NCBI RefSeq assembly: GCF_001425905.1
Contig: NZ_LMDY01000018.1
Span: 114,939 to 178,938, forward strand
Direction of reading: 5' to 3'
DNA: 64,000 bases
Source: Methylibium sp. Root1272
Lineage (GTDB): Bacteria; Pseudomonadota; Gammaproteobacteria; Burkholderiales; Burkholderiaceae_C
In this document: positions 8,309 to 17,395 of the stretch, piece after piece
Layout: each line of letters starts with the position of its first letter
Numbering within the stretch: position 1 is the first letter of the stretch
Notes under the pieces: generated by a model
The model's database searches: none
The model's input: only the letters and a program-made list of their open reading frames with translations
Told to the model about the DNA's origin: nothing
Program-made: the position numbers and the translations under genes

Positions 8309-10081
8309 ATGAACCTGAAAGACATGAAGATCTCGACCCGGCTCACGCTGGGCTTTGCGGCGATGGCCGTGCTGATGAGCCTGCTGGGCGCGCTGGCCAT
8401 CCTGAAGGTGACCGACATCCAGGGCGAGTTCGCCGACGTGATGGACGACCGCTACCCGAAGATCCAGACCGCCGGCGACATCCGCACGGTGAACAACGAG
8501 GTCTCGCTGGCGATCCGCAACCTGTTCGTGATGAGCGAGCCGGCCGACGTGAAGGCCCAGTTCGACGTGATCGCCAACAGCAGCAAGCGCACCAACGCGA
8601 ACATCGACACGCTCAAGCGCAGCATCACCAGCGCGCAGGGCAAGGCCGCGCTCGACAAGCTGATGGCCGCCCGCGCCGACTACCGCGGACCGCGCGACAA
8701 GGTGCTCGAGCTGCTGCGCGCCGGCCAGGTCGACGAGGCCAAGCTCGTGCTCGTGCGCGAGGTGACGCCCAAGCAGGTGGCCTACATGACCAGCCTCGAC
8801 GAGCTGATCCGGATCCAGGAAAACCTGATGACGGCCTCGGCCGACGAGGTCGGCCAGGCCGTCTCCAGCACCATCTCCAGCGTGGCCGCGCTGCTGGCCG
8901 CCGCCTTCGTGGTCGCCGGCGTGATGGCGCTGTGGATCATCCGCACGACGACCCGGCCGCTGGCCGAGGCGGCCTCGATCGCGCGCGCCGTCGCCGGCGG
9001 CGACCTGGCGATGGAGTTCGCCGCCGACGGCAAGAACGAGACCGGCGTGCTGCTGGGCGCGCTGCACGACATGAAGACCCGCCTCGCGGCGATCGTGGGC
9101 GAGGTGCGTCGCAACGCCGAGGGCGTGGCCACCGCCTCGGCGCAGATCGCCCAGGGCAACAACGACCTTTCCAGCCGCACCGAGGAACAGGCCAGCGCAC
9201 TGGAAGAGACCGCGGCCTCGATGGAAGAACTGTCGAGCACCGTGAAGCAGAACGCCGACAACGCGCAGCAGGGCAACCAGCTCGCGCTGGGCGCCTCGAC
9301 CGTGGCGGTCAAGGGCGGCGACGTGGTCGGCCAGGTGGTCGACACCATGAAGGGCATCAACGACAGCTCGAAGAAGATCGCCGACATCATCGGCGTGATC
9401 GACAGCATCGCGTTCCAGACCAACATCCTGGCGTTGAACGCTGCGGTGGAAGCGGCGCGCGCCGGCGAGCAGGGCCGCGGTTTCGCGGTGGTGGCCAGCG
9501 AGGTGCGCAATCTGGCGCAGCGCAGCGCCGATGCCGCCAAGGAGATCAAGAGCCTGATCAACGCCAGCGTCGAGCGCGTGGCGCAAGGCAGCGCACTGGT
9601 CGACCAGGCCGGCGCGACGATGAGCGAGGTGGTCTCGTCGATCCGCCGCGTGACCGACATCATGGGCGAGATCAGCTCGGCCAGCAAAGAGCAGAGCGCC
9701 GGTGTGGCGCAGGTGGGCGAGGCCGTCACGCAGATGGACCAGGCCACGCAGCAGAACGCCGCGCTGGTGGAGGAAAGCGCCGCCGCCGCCGAGAGCCTGA
9801 AGGCCCAGGCCCAGCAGCTGGTGCAGGCCGTGGCGGTGTTCAAGCTGGCGCACGACGCCTCCTCGGCCCCGGCTCACGGCTCGTCGAGCCGCGCGCCGCT
9901 GGCACTGCCGGCGCCGGCCCCGGCCAAGCCCCACAAGGCCGCCACCGCGCCGACGATCGAACGGCGTGGTCCGAACCGCGCCACCAACGTGGTGCGACCG
10001 GCCTTCCAAGCCAAGGCAGCGGCTCAGGCCACCGCGGCGCCGGCGGCCCGCAGCGGCACCGACGACTGGGAATCCTTCTAA
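8309..10081 (+). CDS. Methyl-accepting chemotaxis protein
   Basis: A 590-residue chemoreceptor: transmembrane helix 1 at about residues 13-33, a periplasmic four-helix-bundle sensor (4HB_MCP type) to about 188, transmembrane helix 2 at about 190-212, HAMP to about 265, then the signalling coiled coil. The CheA/CheW-binding tip is in [20 protein letters not shown] and methylation-type segments are in [18 protein letters not shown] Pro/Ala-rich linker ends in DDWESF, a tail like the xWxxF tether that recruits the CheR methyltransferase or CheB. The ligand is unknown. The ATG at 8309 gives the standard [12 protein letters not shown] start. Confidence 0.93.
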   Translation: MNLKDMKISTRLTLGFAAMAVLMSLLGALAILKVTDIQGEFADVMDDRYPKIQTAGDIRTVNNEVSLAIRNLFVMSEPADVKAQFDVIANSSKRTNANIDTLKRSITSAQGKAALDKLMAARADYRGPRDKVLELLRAGQVDEAKLVLVREVTPKQVAYMTSLDELIRIQENLMTASADEVGQAVSSTISSVAALLAAAFVVAGVMALWIIRTTTRPLAEAASIARAVAGGDLAMEFAADGKNETGVLLGALHDMKTRLAAIVGEVRRNAEGVATASAQIAQGNNDLSSRTEEQASALEETAASMEELSSTVKQNADNAQQGNQLALGASTVAVKGGDVVGQVVDTMKGINDSSKKIADIIGVIDSIAFQTNILALNAAVEAARAGEQGRGFAVVASEVRNLAQRSADAAKEIKSLINASVERVAQGSALVDQAGATMSEVVSSIRRVTDIMGEISSASKEQSAGVAQVGEAVTQMDQATQQNAALVEESAAAAESLKAQAQQLVQAVAVFKLAHDASSAPAHGSSSRAPLALPAPAPAKPHKAATAPTIERRGPNRATNVVRPAFQAKAAAQATAAPAARSGTDDWESF

Positions 10082-10182
10082 CCGTTCGCGCCCCGCGCGA
10101 CGCGCCGGCAAAACGCTGATCGCGGGCACCCGCGCAGCGTTACAGTCGGCGCTTCGTCCTGTTCCCGGGGGCAGAGCGCCGC

Positions 10183-11976
10183 ATGGATTCGGTCTTTCGA
10201 CGTCGGGCAACGCAGGTCGCGCTGGGCATCGGCGCGACCTACATCGTCGCCGGCATCGCCTGGATCCTGCTGTCCGATGCGCTGGTGCTCACGGTCTCCA
10301 GCGACGTCGACTGGCTGACGTTCGCCCAGCGCTACAAGGGCATCGCCTTCGTGCTGCTGAGCGGTCTGCTGGTCGTCACGCTGGTGCGCGCCGGCAACCT
10401 GGCCCTGCTGAAGGCCCAGCAGCGCCTGCACATCGGCGAGGTGCGGGTGCAGGACCTGTTCCAGCACCACCCGAAGCCGATGTGGGCCTTCGACGAGGAG
10501 ACGCTGCGCTTCATCGCGGTGAACCACGCCGCAGTCGCGCACTACGGCTATACGGAAGCCGAGTTCCTGGGCATGGTGGCCACCGACATGCGCCCGCCCG
10601 AGGACGTGCCGAAGATGATGAGCCTGCTGAGCGAGACGCTGCTGCCGCACCACGACGCCGGCATCGTGCGCCACCGCAAGAAGAACGGCGAGCTGTGCCA
10701 TGTGCACGTGAGCCTGCACCGCATGCGCATCCGGCACCGCGACAGCGTGCTGGTGATCGCCGACGACGTGACCGACGAGGTCCGAACGCGCGACGCGCTC
10801 AAGCGCCAGGAGCTCCAGTTCCGCCAGCTGCACGACAGCCTGCAGGAAGCGCTGTGGATCGGCAAGGACGACGTGCGCGAGATGCTCTACGCCAGCCCGG
10901 CGTTCGTGACGATCTGCGGCCACCCGGCACGCTCACTGATGCAGGACCGCACGCTGTGGCTGTCGCTGGTGCACGCGGAGGACCGGCCGATCGTCGAGGA
11001 ATCGCTGCTCAACCTGGTGGCCTTCGGCAGCGCGCAGTGCGAGTACCGCATCTGCCGTCCCGACGGCAGCGTGCGCTGGGTGGCCGACCGCAAGCGCCGC
11101 ATCGTCGATGCGAGCGACGGCTCGCGGCTGGTGGGCGGCATCATCGAGGACATCACCGACGTCCGGGCGGCCGCGCAGGCCCTGCGCGACGCCAACGAGC
11201 AACTGGAGGAACGCGTGCAGGCCCGCACCGCCGCGCTGCAGTTCGCCAACGAGGAGCTCGACGCCTTCGCCCGCACGGCCGCCCACGACCTGAAGACACC
11301 GCTGAACGCCATCATCGGATTCATCGGCCTGCTGCGGGCGCGGCATGCGCCTGCGCTGGGCGCCGAGGGGGACCGGATGGCCAGCCACGTGGAGCGCTCG
11401 GCGCGCGGCATGAACCACCTGATCAACGACCTGCTGGCACTGTCGCAGGTGGCGACGCACCAATTGCAGCCGGTGCCCGTGGACCTGGGCGACATCGCTC
11501 GCGAGGTGGTGGCCGAGCTGCGGCAGTCCGAGCCTGGCCGCCAGGCCGAGGTGAAGATCCACGACGGGCTGCATGCGCAGGCCGACCCCGGCCTGGCGCG
11601 CTCGCTGCTGATGAACCTGATCGGCAACGCGTGGAAGTACTCGGGCAAGCGCACGCGCGCCGTGATCGAGGTGGGGCGCGTCGAATCGCCGGACGGCGCG
11701 GAGTTCTTCGTCCGCGACAACGGCGTCGGCTTCGACACGCGCCAGGCGGACAAGCTCTTCAAGCCCTTCCAGCGGCTGCACGAAGCGTCGGAGTTCAGCG
11801 GCACCGGCGTCGGACTGGCCACCTGCCAGCGCATCGTGCGCCGCCACGGCGGCCACATCCGCCTGAGCTCGCAGCCCGACGAGGGCACCACGGTGTTCTT
11901 CTCGCTCTCCAGCCGCGCCAAGGCCCGCTCGGCCGACGAGCCGCCGCGCGACTCGGGCTTCGCGTTGCTCGCCTGA
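10183..11976 (+). CDS. Membrane PAS-domain sensor histidine kinase
   Basis: The 597-residue protein has two transmembrane helices near the N-terminus (about residues 13-33 and 48-66), two PAS/PAC domains (about 85-210 and 215-330), a short coiled coil, a HisKA domain with the phosphoacceptor in FARTAAHDLKTPLNAIIGF (split H-box AHDLKTPL near 370), and an HATPase domain with N-box NLIGNAWKYSG, G1 DNGVGFD and G2 GTGVGL. It is a hybrid-free kinase related to bacteriophytochrome-type kinases. No response regulator is adjacent, so it is an orphan kinase here. It follows the chemoreceptor gene by 101 bases in the same direction. Confidence 0.9.
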   Translation: MDSVFRRRATQVALGIGATYIVAGIAWILLSDALVLTVSSDVDWLTFAQRYKGIAFVLLSGLLVVTLVRAGNLALLKAQQRLHIGEVRVQDLFQHHPKPMWAFDEETLRFIAVNHAAVAHYGYTEAEFLGMVATDMRPPEDVPKMMSLLSETLLPHHDAGIVRHRKKNGELCHVHVSLHRMRIRHRDSVLVIADDVTDEVRTRDALKRQELQFRQLHDSLQEALWIGKDDVREMLYASPAFVTICGHPARSLMQDRTLWLSLVHAEDRPIVEESLLNLVAFGSAQCEYRICRPDGSVRWVADRKRRIVDASDGSRLVGGIIEDITDVRAAAQALRDANEQLEERVQARTAALQFANEELDAFARTAAHDLKTPLNAIIGFIGLLRARHAPALGAEGDRMASHVERSARGMNHLINDLLALSQVATHQLQPVPVDLGDIAREVVAELRQSEPGRQAEVKIHDGLHAQADPGLARSLLMNLIGNAWKYSGKRTRAVIEVGRVESPDGAEFFVRDNGVGFDTRQADKLFKPFQRLHEASEFSGTGVGLATCQRIVRRHGGHIRLSSQPDEGTTVFFSLSSRAKARSADEPPRDSGFALLA

Positions 11977-12002
11977 CCGGCCACCGGGAGCGCCGTCAGG
12001 CC

Positions 12003-12371
12003 TCAGGCCGTCGGCATGTCGTGTCGCTCCGCCAGGTGTTCGCGCTGCAGGGCGATCCGGAGCCTGCAGCGTGGCATGCCGACGACCAGTGGCTTCCCGG
12101 TACACGGCACGCGCTGAACGTCGCCCGGCGAAAGGATCGTGTCGGCGCGGCAACCTTCCCGCGTCAACCACGCCGTCCCGCTCAGGCACGCGACCCACAG
12201 GTCCGTCGACGAGTCGATGCGGTAGGGCTGGGCGAACGCGACCTCCACCACCAGGGCGCCAGGTCGGGACACGAGGCCCGGTCGACGCCAGAGGCGAGGC
12301 GCGGCGCCGACAGCGCGCTCCAGGCGTTCGTTCCACGCGATCAGGACGTGGCGAGAGCTCGACTTCATCAT
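12003..12371 (-). CDS. DUF2917 family protein
   Basis: A 122-residue protein whose C-terminal part (LWVACLSGTAWLTREG then DTILSPGDVQRVPCTGKPLVV) matches the DUF2917 beta-barrel pattern found widely in Burkholderiales, often next to LysR regulators or metabolic operons. The fold is cupin-like but metal ligands are absent. Two adjacent ATGs (12371 and 12368) are possible starts. It is the last minus-strand gene after phzF, separated by 124 bases, so membership in that operon is uncertain. Confidence 0.75.
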   Translation of the reverse strand: MMKSSSRHVLIAWNERLERAVGAAPRLWRRPGLVSRPGALVVEVAFAQPYRIDSSTDLWVACLSGTAWLTREGCRADTILSPGDVQRVPCTGKPLVVGMPRCRLRIALQREHLAERHDMPTA

Positions 12372-12495
12372 GCTGGCGCGGCCTCGAAAAGATGACCTGC
12401 TCATTGCAGCCCGCGCGGCAGCTTCGCTCAAACGACTTTTCTGCCGCACCGCATTCCGGCCGCGCCGGGTGAGCGCCTCGTGCGCGCTCGCGCCT

Positions 12496-13332
12496 TCAGG
12501 CCGCCATGAGCCTCGCGGCGCCGGAGACGCGGATCGAGCTGCCGGGCCGGGCCGGAATTTCAGCCCGCAGGCAGGAGCGCATGCCCATGTCCTCGCCCTG
12601 CACGACGTCGATCACGCCGCCGTGCGGCCACCCGATGTCGCGCAGGTAGCCCGCGAGGGCGGCCGTCGCGGCGCCCGTCGCGGGATCCTCGTAGACACCG
12701 CCGTACGCAAACGCATTGCGCGCGTGGAACAACTGCTTCGTCTGCGCATGCAGCAACAGGACCGTCACCAGGCCCTCGCGCTTCATCAGGGCACGACCGG
12801 CCTCCAGGTCGTACGCCATCGAGGCCAGCCCGGCGCGAGTCTTCAAGGCCAGCACCAGGTGGTCCGCGCCCGCGTGGATGCGGGCAGGCGGGAGGGCGAG
12901 ATCGAGGTCATCGACCGCGTAGCCGAACAGCGCGAGGACGTCCGAGATCAGCTGCGGCGTGGCCGGCATGCTGCGCGTGGGCGGCGATTGCAGCGCCGCC
13001 CACACCGCATTCCCCTCGCTCCGTCGGCCCTCCACCGTGATGTCGGCCGCGTTGAGCGACAAGGCGAATGCCCCGTCGCCCTGGCTGAGCGCGAGTGCCG
13101 CCCCGAGCGCGATCGTCGCGTGGCCGCAGAACGGGACCTCGGCCTCCGGCGAGAAGTAGCGGACGCGCCAGCCGCGATCTGCCGGCACCGCGAACACGGT
13201 CTCCGAGAACCCGACCTCGGCGGCGATGCGCTGCATGTCGGCATCGCCGGGAAACGCATCGACCAGCACGACGCCCGCCGGATTGCCTCCGGCAGCGCCG
13301 TCGGAGAACGCGGCGATCTTCAGGACGTTCAT
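12496..13332 (-). CDS. PhzF family isomerase
   Basis: A 278-residue protein of the PhzF/diaminopimelate-epimerase-fold family. The general acid/base glutamate lies in EVGFSETVFAV (residue 44), with NPAGV near residue 17, a VPFCGHATIALG segment near 67 and a C-terminal ATGAATAALAGYL. PhzF proteins catalyse isomerisations such as in phenazine synthesis, but most homologues have unknown substrates and no other phenazine genes are present. The gene follows the cupin gene after 34 bases in the same operon. Confidence 0.85.
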   Translation of the reverse strand: MNVLKIAAFSDGAAGGNPAGVVLVDAFPGDADMQRIAAEVGFSETVFAVPADRGWRVRYFSPEAEVPFCGHATIALGAALALSQGDGAFALSLNAADITVEGRRSEGNAVWAALQSPPTRSMPATPQLISDVLALFGYAVDDLDLALPPARIHAGADHLVLALKTRAGLASMAYDLEAGRALMKREGLVTVLLLHAQTKQLFHARNAFAYGGVYEDPATGAATAALAGYLRDIGWPHGGVIDVVQGEDMGMRSCLRAEIPARPGSSIRVSGAARLMAA

Positions 13333-13366
13333 GTCTTCACTCCTCGAAGAGGTCGGCGCGAGCGCG

Positions 13367-13849
13367 TCAATACGGATCACCGTTCTTGTACAGGAACTGC
13401 CACCGGCCGCCCTCGCCCAACTGCGCCACGAGATCGTCGTCCGGGTAGATCGCACTGTCGCCGGCAGTCCGGTCGCCCACCACCAGGAAGAGGCAATCGT
13501 GGTCGGCGCGATTGACCAGCCTGTGCGCGTCGCCGCTTCCCGCGCGGAATCCGGCGCACATGCCGGGCTGCAGCGGCGTCTCGCCCGCGTCGGTGACCAG
13601 CGTCGGCGAGCCCGCCACGATGTAGACGAACTCGTCCTGTCGGCTGTGCGCGTGCCGCAGCGCCGACACCGCGCCGGGCGCCAGCAGCGTCAGGTTGACG
13701 CCGAAATTCGACAGGCCGAAGACATCGCCGAGCGGACGGATGACACGCCCCGCCATGCGGGACGCGAAGGGCTCCGGATAGTTCGACGGCTTCGTCCGCG
13801 CCGCGGCCTGGAGCGCGTGGATCGCCACCGGCCTCTTGTCGTCTCTCAT
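13367..13849 (-). CDS. Cupin domain protein
   Basis: A 160-residue single-domain cupin. Motif 1 is in RHAHSRQDEFVYIVAG (His, His, Glu ligands near residues 66-73) and motif 2 in GSGDAHRLVNRADHD. This form is common among XRE-less, small-molecule-associated cupins that bind sugars or metal. It sits nine bases after the dienelactone-hydrolase-like gene in the same operon, suggesting a joint role, but the substrate is unknown. Confidence 0.85.
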   Translation of the reverse strand: MRDDKRPVAIHALQAAARTKPSNYPEPFASRMAGRVIRPLGDVFGLSNFGVNLTLLAPGAVSALRHAHSRQDEFVYIVAGSPTLVTDAGETPLQPGMCAGFRAGSGDAHRLVNRADHDCLFLVVGDRTAGDSAIYPDDDLVAQLGEGGRWQFLYKNGDPY

Positions 13850-13858
13850 CGCGTTCTC

Positions 13859-14725
13859 CTACTCTGCATGGCGGTGGTTCGGCGCCAGGGTCCGGGGCTC
13901 GACGAGGCGGCGGACCAGGAACGCCAGGATCTCATCACGCGCAGCCAAGGTGGGCTGCCCTGCCTCGTCGATCAGGTGCGCGGTCAGCACGCTGTGAGGC
14001 GTGGGCACATGCTGCGCGAAGAACGGCGGGACTTGCGTGTTCGCGGCATGGTCCGGGAGCACCCGTGCCACGAACCGTTCGCCCAGCGCCGCGGCATAGG
14101 CCGCGAAGCGCTCGGCCCTGCAGAACCGGTCACCCTCGAAGCGGAAGGCGAGGACCGAGAGGTCCTCGCTGTCGAGCCGTTGGCGGACGGCCGCGATCTC
14201 GGCGGGCGAGATCTCGATGCCGCCCGGGTCGTCCAGCGGCAGCGACGGCTGAGACAGCACCGGCGCCAGCATCGCGGGCTCCAGCATCATCGACAGCGCG
14301 AAGTTGCCGGTCCAGCACATGCCGATGGCGCCGACCCCGAGCCCGCCGCACTCCTGGTGCGCCAGCCGGGCCAGCGACCTGAGCCAGTGGGTGACCGGGC
14401 TCGAACGGTGGCTCCCGTCGCGGCCGGCGAACGCCCGGAACTCCGCGCTCACACACGCCCGGCGGAACACGGCGGCCCCCTCGTCGGCACGGGCAACCGC
14501 GCCATCGCGGCCGAACAGCGACGGCATGTAGACGGTCAGCCCCGCGTCGCGCACCCAGCGGCCGAAACGCGCGACATGGGGGCTGATGCCTGGCATCTCG
14601 CTCATCACGATCACAGCCGGCCCGGTGCCGGCCACATGCACCACCCTGGCAACGCCGTCGAGCGTGATCTCGCGATGCGCGAAGTCCTCGAGCGCATCGT
14701 CTTCCTCCAGGCTGCGCTGGGTCAT
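13859..14725 (-). CDS. Dienelactone hydrolase family protein
   Basis: A 288-residue alpha/beta hydrolase. The nucleophile elbow is GVGAIGMCWTGNF, with Cys in place of Ser, as in dienelactone hydrolases, and an oxyanion-type segment VIVMSEMPGISPH near residue 40. The C-terminal histidine is probably in HSVLTAHL. Dienelactone hydrolases open the lactone in chlorocatechol or related aromatic breakdown, but the family includes many unrelated esterases. It is in the middle of the MFS-to-PhzF operon. The start at 14725 follows an AAGGAG ribosome site. Confidence 0.8.
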   Translation of the reverse strand: MTQRSLEEDDALEDFAHREITLDGVARVVHVAGTGPAVIVMSEMPGISPHVARFGRWVRDAGLTVYMPSLFGRDGAVARADEGAAVFRRACVSAEFRAFAGRDGSHRSSPVTHWLRSLARLAHQECGGLGVGAIGMCWTGNFALSMMLEPAMLAPVLSQPSLPLDDPGGIEISPAEIAAVRQRLDSEDLSVLAFRFEGDRFCRAERFAAYAAALGERFVARVLPDHAANTQVPPFFAQHVPTPHSVLTAHLIDEAGQPTLAARDEILAFLVRRLVEPRTLAPNHRHAE

Positions 14726-14780
14726 CGTGTGTTCTCCTTCTTGCGGTGCGCTCCAGGAGCCCGGCGAGTGGCGCGGGCGC

Positions 14781-15062
14781 TCAGAGCGTGCCTTGCTCCA
14801 GGCCGTGCAGGTAGTTGAACTCGGGAGCTTCGACACCGGCACGTCGCCGGATCTCCACCAGCCCCGGCGATTCGAAGAAGGCGCGGGCTTCCGCGAGCGA
14901 TGTCCATCGCGAGAAGTGGACGACGCGGTTGGCATCGTGCTCGTCGCGCAGGAGCTGGTAGCTCAATTCACCGGCGCGCTTGCGCAGCGTGGCGGCCTCG
15001 TCGAAGACCTGCTTCCAGGCCGCGTAGTCGTGCACGGAGTGAATGATCAGCACATGGTCCAT
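14781..15062 (-). CDS. Antibiotic biosynthesis monooxygenase-like (ABM) small protein
   Basis: A 93-residue protein with ferredoxin-like-fold pattern: MDHVLIIHSVHDYAAWKQVF, then VVHFSRWTSLAEARAFFES and a short C-terminus. This matches ABM/dimeric alpha-beta barrel proteins, which include cofactor-free monooxygenases and many uncharacterised small proteins. It lies between the PEP-mutase-family gene and the dienelactone-hydrolase-like gene in one operon. Confidence 0.75.
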   Translation of the reverse strand: MDHVLIIHSVHDYAAWKQVFDEAATLRKRAGELSYQLLRDEHDANRVVHFSRWTSLAEARAFFESPGLVEIRRRAGVEAPEFNYLHGLEQGTL

Positions 15063-15129
15063 CGGGTCTCCTGGAAGTGGATCGGTGGGGGTGCGTCGCC
15101 GGTACGGTGCGGGATGCCTGGCGCCGATC

Positions 15130-16008
15130 TCATGCCGGCCCGCCGGTGTAGGGCGAGAAGCATCGGCCGAGGTCGGCCGCGCTCACGGCGGCCCGTGCGT
15201 AGGACGCGCTGCCGAGGTTCCGCAACTCGCTCGCCGCCCGCAGGAACTCGCCGAACGCGGCGCGCGCCAGCGATGCGCCGACGCTGACGCGTCGCACCCC
15301 GAGCTGCGCGAGCTCCGGCGCCCCCAGCACCAGGCAAGGATCGCCGAGCATCACGTTGACCGGCCGGTCCACGGAACGCACGACGGTCGCGATGTCCTGC
15401 TGGCGGATCAGGCCCGGCGCGAACAGCACATCGGCGCCGGCCTCCTGGTAGGCCTGCAGCCGCGCGATGGTGTCCGCCAGATCGGGTTGGCCGACACGGT
15501 AGTTTTCGGCCCTCGCCGTCAGCACGAACGGAAACGGCAGCGACCGCGCCGCTTCCGCCGCGGCGCGGATGCGCTCGGCGGCGAACTCGCGCGCGTAGAG
15601 CCGGTCACCGGGGCCGCTGCGCGCATCCTCGATGGAGCCGCCCACGACGCCCGCTTCGGCCGCCAGCCGGAGGGTCCGGGCCACGTCTTCGGGCGCGTCG
15701 CCGAAGCCGTTCTCGAGGTCCGCGGTGACCGGGAGGCAGGTGGCCGCGGCGATCTCGGCCAGGTGCGCCATGAGTGTGTCGCGCGGCACGAAGTTGTCGG
15801 GCACGCCGCGCGAGAAGGCGTAGCCGGCGCTGGTCGTCGCCAGGGCCTCGAAGCCCAGTTGCGCGAGCAGCCGCGCGCTGCCGACGTCCCACGGGTTCGG
15901 CACGATGAAGCCGTCGGCGCGGGCATGCAGGGCCCGGAATGCCAGCGCCCTTGAGCGCTGGGAGGGCGGCGACGGGTCGTGCTGCGGCGCCGGCGTCGGG
16001 CGTTTCAT
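15130..16008 (-). CDS. Isocitrate lyase / phosphoenolpyruvate mutase family protein
   Basis: A 292-residue TIM-barrel enzyme of the PEP mutase/isocitrate lyase superfamily. Family markers include GFIVPNPWDVGSARLLA, LPVTADLENGFGDAPED (metal-binding acidic residues) and GVVGGSIEDA. Members cleave or rearrange C-C or C-P bonds of small acids, for example 2-methylisocitrate or oxaloacetate-type substrates; this branch lacks the catalytic loop cysteine motif KKCGH of true isocitrate lyases, so the reaction is unknown. Its ATG overlaps the stop of the MFS gene (ATGA), so the two are translationally coupled. Confidence 0.85.
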   Translation of the reverse strand: MKRPTPAPQHDPSPPSQRSRALAFRALHARADGFIVPNPWDVGSARLLAQLGFEALATTSAGYAFSRGVPDNFVPRDTLMAHLAEIAAATCLPVTADLENGFGDAPEDVARTLRLAAEAGVVGGSIEDARSGPGDRLYAREFAAERIRAAAEAARSLPFPFVLTARAENYRVGQPDLADTIARLQAYQEAGADVLFAPGLIRQQDIATVVRSVDRPVNVMLGDPCLVLGAPELAQLGVRRVSVGASLARAAFGEFLRAASELRNLGSASYARAAVSAADLGRCFSPYTGGPA

Positions 16009-17279
16009 GCGGACGCCCTCGCCATCGCGGGCCGGCGGAGCTGCCGGTCGTCGATGGGCCAGTGCAGCGCCGCTGCGGCGACGCCCAAGGCCATCGCAAC
16101 GAACCAGATCAGCTCGTAGGACCGGGTGGCCTCGAACAGATGGCTGCCCATCCACACGCCGAGGAAGGACCCCAGCTGATGGCCGAAGAAGACGAAGCCG
16201 AAGAGCGTGGTGATGTAGCGCACGCCGAACACCTGCGACACCAGCCCGTTGGTGAGCGGTGCCGTTCCCAGCCAGACGAAGCCCATCACCGCGGCGAACA
16301 CGTACAGGCTGGTCGGCGTGAGCGGCAGCAGCACGAACAGCGCCATCGCCGCGGTGCGCAGCAGGTAGATGCCGGCCAGCAGCTTCTTCCTGCGGTGGCT
16401 CGCGCCCAGCAGGCCGCAGCCGTACGTGCCGAGCACGTTCGTCAGTGCGATGAGGGCGAGCGCCGTCACCGCGTGGGCGGGCCCCATGCCCCGGTCCAGC
16501 AGGTAGGCCGGCAGGTGCGTGGCGATGAACGCCAACTGGAAGCCGCAGGCGAGGAAGCCGAGGTTGAGCATCCAGAAGCCGGGGTGGCGGAAGGCCTCGC
16601 ACAAGGCGGCGGAGAGCGGCATGTCCACCTCGGCCGCCGCCGACGTGTCGGGACGGCTGCGCAGCGGCAGCGCGCACGGGAGGACCAGCAGCATGACGAC
16701 CGACAGCGCGAGCAGCGCCCCGCGCCAGCCCCAGGCGCTCAGGATCTGGTGCGCCGCCGGCACCATCGCGAACTGCGCGAACCCGCCGATCGCGCCCGAC
16801 AGCCCGAGCGCCCAGCTCCTGAGCTCGGGCGCCACCTGCCTGCTGAGCGCCCCGTACACGACCCCGAAGGTGGTGCCCGACAGGCCGATCCCGATGCAGA
16901 CGCCCGCGGCCCAGACGAAGCCGGCGGGCGTGTCCGCATGCACCATGAGGACCAGCCCGGCGGCATAGGCCGCCAGCCCCCCGACGACGACCCTGGCGGA
17001 CCCGAACCGGTCGGCGACCATGCCGGTGAACGGCTGCGCGAGGCCCCAGGTCAGGTTCTGGATCGCCAGCGCCAGGCCGAAGGTCTCTCGTGACCAGTCC
17101 CGATCCATCGTGACGGGCAGCAGGAAGAGCCCCTGCACATGACGCACGCCCAGTGCGAGCCCCATGACGATCCCGCCCGCCAGCACCGGCAGCCAGGCCT
17201 GCTGCCAGCCGTGTGGCGGCGGCGTCTGGCGGCGGGCGGCGACCGCGGACGTCGATCGACGGGACGGGGCTGTTGTCAC
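16005..17279 (-). CDS. MFS transporter
   Basis: A 424-residue major facilitator with 12 predicted helices, the loop 2-3 motif GMVADRFGSARVVVGG and the family's symmetrical halves. The GTG at 17279 is preferred because a GGAGG lies eight bases upstream; a longer frame to 17315 has no ribosome site. It is the first gene of the operon leading to the PEP-mutase-family, ABM, hydrolase, cupin and PhzF genes, and is divergent from a LysR gene, so it probably imports or exports the operon's substrate or product. The similarity is to the oxalate/formate-antiporter-like group of MFS proteins, but this is inference. Confidence 0.88.
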   Translation of the reverse strand: MTTAPSRRSTSAVAARRQTPPPHGWQQAWLPVLAGGIVMGLALGVRHVQGLFLLPVTMDRDWSRETFGLALAIQNLTWGLAQPFTGMVADRFGSARVVVGGLAAYAAGLVLMVHADTPAGFVWAAGVCIGIGLSGTTFGVVYGALSRQVAPELRSWALGLSGAIGGFAQFAMVPAAHQILSAWGWRGALLALSVVMLLVLPCALPLRSRPDTSAAAEVDMPLSAALCEAFRHPGFWMLNLGFLACGFQLAFIATHLPAYLLDRGMGPAHAVTALALIALTNVLGTYGCGLLGASHRRKKLLAGIYLLRTAAMALFVLLPLTPTSLYVFAAVMGFVWLGTAPLTNGLVSQVFGVRYITTLFGFVFFGHQLGSFLGVWMGSHLFEATRSYELIWFVAMALGVAAAALHWPIDDRQLRRPAMARASA

Positions 17280-17395
17280 CTGGGGCCTCCGGTTGCGGTT
17301 GGGGCCGGCACGCACGCCGGTTCGAGGTTCGGATTACAGGACGGCGCCGCCTGTGCTTCAATCGATCATTCCGTCGCATCGCATACGCTCCAGGA

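Noticed and set aside
6137..10210. A 1357-codon minus-strand frame
   Set aside because: It is opposite the MocR, membrane protein and chemoreceptor genes, is Ala/Gly/Arg-rich and shows no family pattern.
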